Assembly (NCBI RefSeq): GCF_008693105.1
Contig: NZ_VXKK01000039.1
Location: 35,371 to 99,370, forward strand
Direction: 5' to 3'
Source of the DNA: Corynebacterium flavescens
Lineage (GTDB): Bacteria; Actinomycetota; Actinomycetes; Mycobacteriales; Mycobacteriaceae
Length of the DNA stretch: 64,000 nucleotides
Both the position numbers and the translations under genes were made by a program. Shown here piece after piece: positions 57,547 to 64,000 of the stretch (within the stretch, counting starts at the first letter, position 1; each line of letters starts with the position of its first letter). Under the pieces are notes generated by a model. It did not search any database, was not told the DNA's origin, and saw nothing but the letters and a program-made list of their open reading frames with translations.

Positions 57547-57628
57547 GGGGAGATCTCCTCAGAAGTAGTGATGTGCTCTTCTACCTTACTTGCCAGCGCG
57601 ACACGCCTCGCACCGGCGGATCAATCAG

Positions 57629-57670
57629 TGACATTTGTCAACACCAGGGGGCCACACGAACCCTGTGGCC
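57629..57670 (+). promoter_or_regulatory. Palindromes upstream of crtE
   Basis: TGACATTTGTCA (57629-57640) is an inverted repeat containing a possible -35 (TTGTCA), and GGCCACA-CGAACCC-TGTGGCC (57650-57670) is a second one. They lie 60-100 bases before crtE, in the 184-base divergent gap. The first could be an operator of a MarR-like regulator such as CrtR; crtR itself is not adjacent. The second is strong enough to form an RNA hairpin. Function is not shown by the sequence. Confidence 0.45.
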
Positions 57671-57730
57671 GATGGACTACACTCGGTGCGAATTAGTCTA
57701 TCCGCAATTTCTAGAGGAAGACACGCCCCC

Positions 57731-58768
57731 ATGGACAAGCCCGAAGCAACAGCATTCCGTTTGGGTGAAAGCGCACGCACAGTAAAGCCCGCAGATTCTC
57801 CCGAAGGTTTTCTCAATAACTGCACCCAAGAATCAGTCACCTACTTGGAGGGATTTCTCCACGATCAGCTCGCCGCTCACCGCTGCGCCACGCAGCACCT
57901 CGACGTCCACCTGCTCGAATACTTGCACGACACCCTCACTGCGCTGGCGACTGGGGGCAAACACGTTCGCTGCCGCCTTGTCCATCTCGCGGCAGGGCAG
58001 CCGGCGACCCGCGCTGCCTGTGTTTTCGGCGCCTGCGTAGATCTCCTCCATTCGGCTTTCCTTATCCACGATGACATCATCGATGAGGATCTGCTACGTC
58101 GCGGGGAGCCTACGGTCCATGCTCTTGCCATCGAGGCGCTGCGCGAGCGGGGAGCCTCGCGCCCCGGGATTGACGGCACGAGCCTCGGACTGCTCATCGG
58201 AGACCTCGCGATGTCTTATGTCTATCAAATCCTCGCGGAGGCGGACCTCTCCCCTAACCTGCTCCGGCAGGCCGTGGGAATGTTTGGCACCATCAGCGCG
58301 CAGACCATCATCGGCGAGCTTTTCGACGTCGAACACAACGCCCTCCACGAGACCCACATCGCGCATATCGCCCGCAGTAACCACCTCAAGACAAGCTGGT
58401 ACAGCTTCGTCTTGCCGTTGTGCCTAGGAGCAGCGGCCGCTGGCCGCGATCCGGAGGCTTTTTCCAGCATCGGCATTCATCTGGGAAAGGCCTACCAGGC
58501 AGGAGACGATCTCCTCGGGGCCAGCACCACCGGGCTCTCCGGCAAGGCCGCCAGCGATGTCGAGGCGGGGCGCGCAACCCTGCTCACCGCCCAGCTTGCT
58601 CGCGGCTTAAGTGTCGAGGAGGCCACCGCAAATGTACTTAGCGCCGTGCGCGGCGAGCTGACCATAGCCCGCAAGGAAATTGACGCCGCCCCCATCCCGA
58701 GCGACGTGCGCAGCGGCTTGCGCGGGGTGGCGGATGACATCGAGAAGATGGTGGTGGGCCTTGTTTAA
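57731..58768 (+). CDS. crtE: Geranylgeranyl diphosphate synthase
   Basis: A 345-residue trans-prenyltransferase from ATG 57731 (AGAGGAAG upstream). The first Asp-rich motif is FLIHDDIIDEDLLRRGEPTV (DDxxD) and the second is YQAGDDLLGAST (GDDxxG/D). GGKHVRCRLVHLAAGQPAT is the IPP-binding start. It supplies GGPP for phytoene. It is the first gene of the carotenoid operon. In C. glutamicum an mmpL-type gene follows; here crtB follows directly. Confidence 0.92.
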   Translation: MDKPEATAFRLGESARTVKPADSPEGFLNNCTQESVTYLEGFLHDQLAAHRCATQHLDVHLLEYLHDTLTALATGGKHVRCRLVHLAAGQPATRAACVFGACVDLLHSAFLIHDDIIDEDLLRRGEPTVHALAIEALRERGASRPGIDGTSLGLLIGDLAMSYVYQILAEADLSPNLLRQAVGMFGTISAQTIIGELFDVEHNALHETHIAHIARSNHLKTSWYSFVLPLCLGAAAAGRDPEAFSSIGIHLGKAYQAGDDLLGASTTGLSGKAASDVEAGRATLLTAQLARGLSVEEATANVLSAVRGELTIARKEIDAAPIPSDVRSGLRGVADDIEKMVVGLV

Positions 58769-59690
58769 GAACGCAAGAGACAAGGAAGCCTCAGCTGCGG
58801 ATGCGGGCTACCTCGCGCGCTACGACGCCGCCTCCCTCGCGGCCACGTCACGCATCATCGCCCGCTACTCCTCCAGTTTTTCTCTGGCCACCCGGCTGCT
58901 CGGCGGGCAAGTGCGCCAGGATATTCGCAGCCTCTACGCCGTGGTCCGCATCGCCGATGAGATAGTTGACGGCACAGCAGGTGCCGCCGGTCTGAAGCGA
59001 TCCCAGGTTGCCGAATACCTCGATTCTTATGAACAGGCGGTCCTCGCCGCACCACGTCTGCGCTTCCACGCCAATCCCGTCCTCCACGCCTATGCCATTT
59101 CGGCCCGGCGCTGCGGCTTCCGCGACGAGCACATGCGCGCTTTCTTCTCTTCCATGCGCCGCGATCTCACGCAGGACACCTACGCCGAGGATGACTTCGC
59201 CGCCTATGTCTACGGCTCCGCCGAGGTCATCGGTCTGCTTTGCCTCGATGCTTTTCTAGCGGGCAAAAAGCTGCGGCCCGGGCGCCGGGCTTTCCTAGAG
59301 GATGGCGCGCAAAGACTCGGAGCAGCCTTCCAAAAGATCAACTTTCTACGGGACTTGGCCGAGGACCGCGAGATCCTCGGCCGCAGCTATTTTCCGGGCC
59401 TGGCCACACAGGAATTAGATGAGGAGAACAAAGAGGCTCTCATCGCCGATATCCGTTCTGACCTGGTCGTCGCACGCGCCGCTACCGGCTACCTGCCGCT
59501 GCGCGCCCGTGTCGGAGTCAACCTCGCCACCGAGCTCTTTAGTGAACTCGCCGAGCGTCTAGCAGAAGTGCCGGCGGCTGAAATCTCCCTCCGCCGCGTG
59601 CGCGTGCCCGCAGCACATAAAGCCTTGCTCATTGCCCCGGCTCTCTTTCATTCTTTTTTCCCCGGCTTCTCACCCCAACCCCAGAAATAG
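58761..59690 (+). CDS. crtB: Phytoene synthase
   Basis: The protein has about 309 residues. It has SFSLATRLLGGQVRQDIRSL, YAVVRIADEIVDGTAG (first DxxxD), YVYGSAEVIGLLCLDAFL and GAAFQKINFLRDLAEDREIL (second DxxxD), joining two GGPP to phytoene. I chose TTG 58761, which overlaps the crtE stop; no ATG is available in the expected place. The rare start and overlap suggest coupling to crtE translation. Confidence 0.93.
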   Translation: MFKNARDKEASAADAGYLARYDAASLAATSRIIARYSSSFSLATRLLGGQVRQDIRSLYAVVRIADEIVDGTAGAAGLKRSQVAEYLDSYEQAVLAAPRLRFHANPVLHAYAISARRCGFRDEHMRAFFSSMRRDLTQDTYAEDDFAAYVYGSAEVIGLLCLDAFLAGKKLRPGRRAFLEDGAQRLGAAFQKINFLRDLAEDREILGRSYFPGLATQELDEENKEALIADIRSDLVVARAATGYLPLRARVGVNLATELFSELAERLAEVPAAEISLRRVRVPAAHKALLIAPALFHSFFPGFSPQPQK

Positions 59691-59705
59691 GTCGCTGATT
59701 ACACC

Positions 59706-61370
59706 ATGGCTTTATTGAACAACCGGCTCACCCGTCTGCTTTCCTCACGCACCCATCCTTCTAGTAGATCCGATTCCTCTAGGCAGCCGGAATCCGTCGT
59801 GGTCATCGGTGCCGGGGTGGCCGGGCTAGCCACAGCCGCCCTGCTGGCGCGCGATGGCAAACGGGTAACGGTCGTCGACAAGCAACCAGAGGTAGGGGGA
59901 CGCGCCGGAACCTACAGCGAGGGCGGCTTCCGTTGGGACACGGGCCCGTCCTGGTACCTCATGCCGGAGGCCTTCGACCACTTCTTCGAGCTCTGCGGAA
60001 CCACCACCGACCAAGAAGTCGAGCTGGTAGACCTTAGCCCGGCTTATCGCGTCTACAGCGATAATGGTAGTGCCGTTGACGTCGAAACCGGCATCGATGA
60101 GGTAGCGACGCTCTTCGAAAGCCTCGAGGAGGGCGGCGGGGCCCGCGTGCGCGAGTATCTCAACCGCGCCACGGATGCATATAACCTGGCGCTGGCGCGC
60201 TTTTTATACACCACTTTCTCCGACCCGCGGGAGCTGGCCGGTGCTGCGGTTCGCCGCCGCCTGGGCACCCTGGCACAACTGCTGACCCGTAGCCTCGATA
60301 GCTACGTCTCCTCGCAGTTTCGCTCCCGCCTCGCGCGTCAGATTCTCTCCTACCCCGCGGTTTTCCTCTCGAGCCAGCCGCGGCACACCCCCGCGCTCTA
60401 CTCACTGATGAGCCACACCGATCTCGTCGAGGGCGTGCGCTACCCGCGCGGTGGTTTCGCTGCGGTAGTCGAGGCCATCGCCCGCCAGGCCCGCGACGCC
60501 GGCGTCGACTTCCTCCTAGGCCAGGAAGTCACCGCGATCCTCACAGCGGGCGGCGACCGGGAGCCCACCCGCGCCACCGGGGTGCAGGTCCTTGGCCCGC
60601 AAGGCCCGCAGACGCTGCTTGCCGATGCCGTGGTCTCCGCAGCCGACCTCCACCACACCGAAACCGAATTGCTTCCCCCCGAGCTACGCTCCTACCCCGA
60701 GGAATATTTCGCGCGACGCGATCCCGGCCTTGGCACGGTGTTACTCTTGCTCGGCGTGCGCGGTGAGCTGCCCCAGCTCGCACACCATACGCTGCTCTTT
60801 TCTCAGGATTGGGACCCGGATTTCCGCGCCGTCTACTCCGGGCCGGAGCCCACCCGCCCGCTCAAGGCCTCGCGCTCCATTTACGTATCGAAGACCTCTG
60901 CGAGCGATGCCGCAGTTTCCCCCGCGGGCCACGAGAACCTCTTCGTGCTGGTTCCCACCCCGGCCGAGCCGGGACTGGGCCACGGGGATGCCTATCGCGC
61001 GGAGCAGTCGCCGCAGGTGAAGGCCATCGCTGATGCCGCCATCGCCCAGATTGCCGCCTGGGCCGATATCCCGGACCTGCCCGAGCGAATCGTCGTGTGT
61101 AAGACCTTAGGCCCGGCCGATTTTGCCGAGCGTTACCACGCCTGGAGCGGCGGCTCGATTGGCCCCGCCCATACGCTGGGCCAATCCGCGTTCCTACGCG
61201 GAAGCAACCGCTCCGCCCGCGTGGACAACCTCTACTATGCCGGCGCCACCACCGTGCCGGGAGTCGGCGTGCCCATGTGTCTGATCTCCGCAGAAAATGT
61301 GCTCAAGCGCATGCACGGTGACACCACGACTGCTCCTCTCGAGCCTTCCGCGCTACACGGTAGGAGCTAG
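59706..61370 (+). CDS. crtI: Phytoene desaturase
   Basis: A 554-residue FAD enzyme. N-terminal SVVVIGAGVAGLATAALLAR (GxGxxG), then VDKQPEVGGRAGTYSEGGFR and WDTGPSWYLMPEAFDHFFEL. The C-terminal YYAGATTVPGVGVPMCLISA is the bacterial-type carotenoid dehydrogenase signature. It turns phytoene into lycopene for the C50 branch. It lies 15 bases after crtB. Confidence 0.96.
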   Translation: MALLNNRLTRLLSSRTHPSSRSDSSRQPESVVVIGAGVAGLATAALLARDGKRVTVVDKQPEVGGRAGTYSEGGFRWDTGPSWYLMPEAFDHFFELCGTTTDQEVELVDLSPAYRVYSDNGSAVDVETGIDEVATLFESLEEGGGARVREYLNRATDAYNLALARFLYTTFSDPRELAGAAVRRRLGTLAQLLTRSLDSYVSSQFRSRLARQILSYPAVFLSSQPRHTPALYSLMSHTDLVEGVRYPRGGFAAVVEAIARQARDAGVDFLLGQEVTAILTAGGDREPTRATGVQVLGPQGPQTLLADAVVSAADLHHTETELLPPELRSYPEEYFARRDPGLGTVLLLLGVRGELPQLAHHTLLFSQDWDPDFRAVYSGPEPTRPLKASRSIYVSKTSASDAAVSPAGHENLFVLVPTPAEPGLGHGDAYRAEQSPQVKAIADAAIAQIAAWADIPDLPERIVVCKTLGPADFAERYHAWSGGSIGPAHTLGQSAFLRGSNRSARVDNLYYAGATTVPGVGVPMCLISAENVLKRMHGDTTTAPLEPSALHGRS

Positions 61371-61374
61371 ACCT

Positions 61375-61704
61375 ATGGCGGCGGTTTATCTCCTCATCCT
61401 CGGCTTTTCTCTGCTCGGCATGTTCCTGTGCGATCACCGCTGGCGGCTGACCTTCTTCCACGACGCGCGCCGCGCTTGGCTGCTGTGCATTGCCTGCACC
61501 GTCCTCTTCCTCGTGTGGGATGCACTCGGCATCGCCACCGGCACCTTCTTCCGCGGCGGTTCACCGTACATGACAGGCATCGAACTCGCCCCCGAGCTCC
61601 CCGTCGAGGAGCCGATCTTCCTTTTCTTCTTGTCCTATCTCACCCTCAACCTCATCAGTGCTTTTCGACGTCTCTTCTCCTCCCGGCAGGAGTCCCCCCA
61701 ATGA
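61375..61704 (+). CDS. crtYe: C50 carotenoid epsilon-cyclase subunit
   Basis: A 109-residue membrane protein with three helices from ATG 61375, GGTAGGAG upstream. LLCIACTVLFLVWDALGIAT and ELAPELPVEEPIFLFFLSYL match the lycopene-cyclase-domain subunits (CrtYe/CrtYc type; PxE(E) motif). It works as a heterodimer with the next product. It ends in an ATGA overlap. Confidence 0.92.
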   Translation: MAAVYLLILGFSLLGMFLCDHRWRLTFFHDARRAWLLCIACTVLFLVWDALGIATGTFFRGGSPYMTGIELAPELPVEEPIFLFFLSYLTLNLISAFRRLFSSRQESPQ

Positions 61705-61988
61705 CTTATCTCCTCATCAGCGCGCCCTTCCTGGCGCTCGCCCTTGTGATATGGGTTCTTTATTCTCGCCGCCTGCCCCACGCCGTGGCAACGACTGCGG
61801 CGGTAGGCGCCGTTCTCCTCGTCCTCACAGCGGTTTTTGACAACCTCATGATTCTCGCCGGGCTTGTCGGTTACGGCTCACAGCAGCAGCTCGGTATCCG
61901 GGTGGGCCTAGTTCCCGTCGAGGACTTCTTTTACACCATCTTTGTGGTGCTCATTCTATGCGCGCTATGGAAAGGTACCCGCTCATGA
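61701..61988 (+). CDS. crtYf: C50 carotenoid epsilon-cyclase subunit
   Basis: A 95-residue, three-helix protein. It has TAVFDNLMILAGLVGYG and VGLVPVEDFFYTIFVVLIL, the PVEDFFY motif of the second cyclase half. Start and stop overlap the neighbouring genes (ATGA both sides), so crtYe, crtYf and crtEb are translated in a chain. Confidence 0.92.
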   Translation: MTYLLISAPFLALALVIWVLYSRRLPHAVATTAAVGAVLLVLTAVFDNLMILAGLVGYGSQQQLGIRVGLVPVEDFFYTIFVVLILCALWKGTRS

Positions 61989-62884
61989 ATCAGGAACGCA
62001 CTCCCTCCCTGAGCGCGATTGCGCGCACGGTTTTTGTCTCCTCGCGCCCGATAAGCTGGATCAACACAGCCTTCCCCTTCGGCGTGGGCTACCTCATCAG
62101 CGGGGGCTCAATCGATCTGCGTTTAATCCTGGGCTTCCTCTTCTTCCTCATTCCCTATAACGTCGCGATGTACGGCATTAATGATGTCTACGATTATGAA
62201 TCCGACATCCGCAACCCCCGCAAGGGCGGCGTCGAGGGCGCGGTATTAGGCCGGGAATTCCACCGCCCCATCCTCTGGGCCGCGGCAGTGAGCGTTATTC
62301 CCTTGAGCCTTGTACTGCTCGCCATGGGCACGCTCGCCTCTGGGCTCTGGCTGGTCTTTTCGCTCTTCCTTGTCCTTGCCTATTCCTTCAAGGGCCTGCG
62401 TTTCAAGGAGAAGCCCTTCCTGGATTCCTTGACTTCCAGCGGGCACTTTGTGACCCCCGCCCTCGTGGGCGCCGCCATGGCACCGACCGCGCCTGGTATC
62501 TCCTTCTACGCGGCCTGCATTGCTTTCTTCCTATGGGGTGCAGCCAGCCACGCCCTCGGCGCGGTCCAAGACGTCAAGGCTGACAACGAGGCCGGCATCT
62601 CCTCCATTGCCACCGCCTGTGGCGCGCGCCTGACAGCGCGTTTGGCGACATTCTTCTACCTCGCCGCCAGCCTCATCGTTCTCACGCTCCCCTTTCCTGC
62701 TCTTATCCCGGGAATCCTCTCCTTGGGATACGTCATCAACGCCGCTCGCTGGTGGAATATCACCGACGAGAACTGCGAGGACGCTAATAAGAGCTGGCGC
62801 GTATTCCTGTGGCTGAACTACGTCACTGGTGCCGCCGTGACAATCAGCCTTGTTGCCGCTGGTGTGTTCAACCACCTTCTCTAA
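61985..62884 (+). CDS. crtEb: Lycopene elongase (UbiA family)
   Basis: A 299-residue membrane prenyltransferase. Two Asp-rich motifs are seen: GINDVYDYESDIRNPRKGG (NDxxDxxxD) and GAVQDVKADNEAGISSIA. It adds two dimethylallyl units to lycopene to give flavuxanthin, which the CrtYe/Yf pair cyclises to decaprenoxanthin in C. glutamicum. Its presence makes C50 pigment the expected end product. It ends 14 bases from the stop of the convergent glycosyltransferase. Confidence 0.94.
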   Translation: MNQERTPSLSAIARTVFVSSRPISWINTAFPFGVGYLISGGSIDLRLILGFLFFLIPYNVAMYGINDVYDYESDIRNPRKGGVEGAVLGREFHRPILWAAAVSVIPLSLVLLAMGTLASGLWLVFSLFLVLAYSFKGLRFKEKPFLDSLTSSGHFVTPALVGAAMAPTAPGISFYAACIAFFLWGAASHALGAVQDVKADNEAGISSIATACGARLTARLATFFYLAASLIVLTLPFPALIPGILSLGYVINAARWWNITDENCEDANKSWRVFLWLNYVTGAAVTISLVAAGVFNHLL

Positions 62885-62898
62885 TGCGATGAGCAACC

Positions 62899-63708
62899 CT
62901 AGCGACGAGCCTGCAGACGCTGCCACAGACGTTGTTGCGGGGATTGCTTCCGCCAATTGCTGAAGATGGTATAAAAGCCGCGATAAAAGCGCCTAGCCAT
63001 CTGCCTTATCCCGCGTAACGCCCGCGGGTCCATCTCGACGCCAATCTCATCGCGTACAGCGACCGTCTCATCAGGGCGGACGGCAAAAGACAAATGCAAG
63101 TCCTCGTGTACAACAGGATCGCTATAGTCGACTCCGTCTCTCACCGACAGCCACCAACTACGCCTGATACTGCAGTTAGTCCCAAAGATGGGCGCGTGCC
63201 CCAACGCTGCCCCCGCTGTCAGGCTATAGGCCCCTAGATAAACACGCGATAGCAATCCCGCCCACGGGCTTGGGAGCTCAAATCGCGCTGCGCCGGTCAT
63301 CGCTACAACCTTGCGGCCACTGCCACGCCCGCCCTGAGCCTGCGAACTCTCCGCAGCCAATACCTCCCGCCAGGCCTCCATACTTTTTGCCACATAGTCA
63401 CTCCGAAGCACAGTATCGGCGTCTGTGCGCAGGAAAATGTCTCCTCTCGCGGCATTGAAACCGGTGTGCACCGCCCAGGTGATCCCCCTGCGAGGTTCCT
63501 CCACCACCCGCGCCCCGAACTCCTTGGCCGCGCTTTCGCTATCATCAGTGGATTCATTATCGACCACGAGAACCTCAGCCGGCGCGACTGTCTGCTTTTG
63601 AACGCTACGCAAACAACGCCTCAACAAAACGGCATCATTATAGCAAGGAATGACGATACTGCACGTGAGCGGCGCCGCCGAGGCACCCACCGCGAATTCA
63701 TGGCTCAT
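62899..63708 (-). CDS. Family 2 glycosyltransferase
   Basis: The protein has about 269 residues from ATG 63708; GTG 63744 would add 12 residues. GT-A landmarks are CSIVIPCYNDAVLLRRCLRS, EVLVVDNESTDDSESAAKEF, GDIFLRTDADTVLRSDYV (DxD) and a later VVHEDLHLSF (the ED of the catalytic base region). It is convergent with crtEb. In C. glutamicum a glycosyltransferase, CrtX, sugar-coats decaprenoxanthin; this gene's position makes that role possible but not shown. It has no clear membrane anchor. Confidence 0.85.
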   Translation of the reverse strand: MSHEFAVGASAAPLTCSIVIPCYNDAVLLRRCLRSVQKQTVAPAEVLVVDNESTDDSESAAKEFGARVVEEPRRGITWAVHTGFNAARGDIFLRTDADTVLRSDYVAKSMEAWREVLAAESSQAQGGRGSGRKVVAMTGAARFELPSPWAGLLSRVYLGAYSLTAGAALGHAPIFGTNCSIRRSWWLSVRDGVDYSDPVVHEDLHLSFAVRPDETVAVRDEIGVEMDPRALRGIRQMARRFYRGFYTIFSNWRKQSPQQRLWQRLQARR

Positions 63709-63911
63709 GTTTGGCCAGCCTACGGCATACCCGGCCCCTAACACGGACGCTTACCGGTTGCTGTTCCACTTTTGAGGCGCTGGTGCCAGCTTTTCCTTGT
63801 TTGTTTTGGTGTGTGTTGTGGGTGTGGGGTTGTGTTGGCGGTAAATAGTGGCGGTTTAAGGGGGGTAGCTTCTAGTCGTGAATGCATCACTCCTAGTAGA
63901 GGGAGTGAGTT

Positions 63912-64000
63912 GTGGGTGTTTCTGTCAAGTTTAGGAAGTTTGGGCGGCAGGCTTTAGACCGGCTTGGTCGTGGTGAGCCGGCTAGTCGTATTGCGGCGGA
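63912..64000 (+). mobile_element. Start of an insertion-sequence transposase gene, cut by window edge
   Basis: GTG 63912, with GGGAG upstream, opens VGVSVKFRKFGRQALDRLGR, then GEPASRIAA up to the window end. This resembles the helix-turn-helix N-terminus of IS3-family OrfA or a similar transposase. The 150 bases before it are G/T-rich and unlike the neighbouring coding DNA, and TGTTCCACTTTTGAGG at 63762 may be the left terminal repeat. The right end lies outside, so family and completeness cannot be judged. Confidence 0.45.

Overview
The window looks like chromosomal DNA of a Corynebacterium species. The evidence is gene content and order. It holds a compact C50-carotenoid operon (crtE-crtB-crtI-crtYe-crtYf-crtEb). 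It holds a class Ib ribonucleotide reductase region (nrdH-nrdI-nrdE, a GntR gene, nrdF) next to ctaD and serB, as I recall from C. glutamicum. It also holds a block from dinG to an LprD-like gene whose order follows M. tuberculosis Rv1329c-Rv1343c. Most of the window is GC-rich; the first 6 kb is visibly less so and codes differently.

1-6.6 kb: an accessory block ending at the 3' end of a tRNA-Leu gene. Five leftward genes, four with overlapping ends, encode an Eco57I-type adenine methyltransferase, an unassigned nuclease-like protein, a DUF262 protein, an OLD/PARIS-like ATPase with a TOPRIM-like tail, and (cut by the window edge) a SLATT two-TM protein. This is the best candidate here for an undescribed anti-phage system. 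6.6-14.7 kb: core genes lprD-like, DUF3817, rdgB, rph, cpdA-like phosphodiesterase, murI, rhomboid protease, P1 peptidase, aosR-like, clpS and pncB. The mec-cysO-cysM genes found here in mycobacteria are absent. 14.7-19.1 kb: a probable amine or amino-acid catabolic module (APC permease; ornithine-cyclodeaminase-like protein with a 12-bp tandem repeat; FAD amine oxidase) around a divergent promoter with repeated sites. 19.2-23.6 kb: dinG, an acetyltransferase, a PTH2-like protein and serB. 23.7-32.6 kb: ctaD, an aminotransferase, nrdF, a gntR1-like regulator, nrdE, nrdI, nrdH (with two NrdR-like boxes) and rpmJ.

32.7-41.9 kb: a sugar transporter, nadE, a fructosamine-kinase-like protein, a BASS/ACR3-type transporter, an SDR, a copper module (CsoR-type operator, DUF1541 lipoprotein, CopB-type ATPase) and a MetE-like protein. 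42.1-46.9 kb: an OpuC-type osmoprotectant ABC transporter followed by a MurI-like protein that has lost both catalytic cysteines and two small proteins. 46.9-50.4 kb: a LysR/YeiH pair, then three broken genes in a row and tRNA-Ala. 50.5-57.5 kb: a DsbA-like protein, a MauE-like protein, phosphoglucomutase, a CrcB pair and an FtsX-type ABC exporter. 57.6-62.9 kb: the carotenoid operon, followed by a convergent glycosyltransferase. The last ~90 bases appear to be the start of an insertion-sequence transposase.

Functional calls rest on reading motifs and remembered family features; no database search was run.
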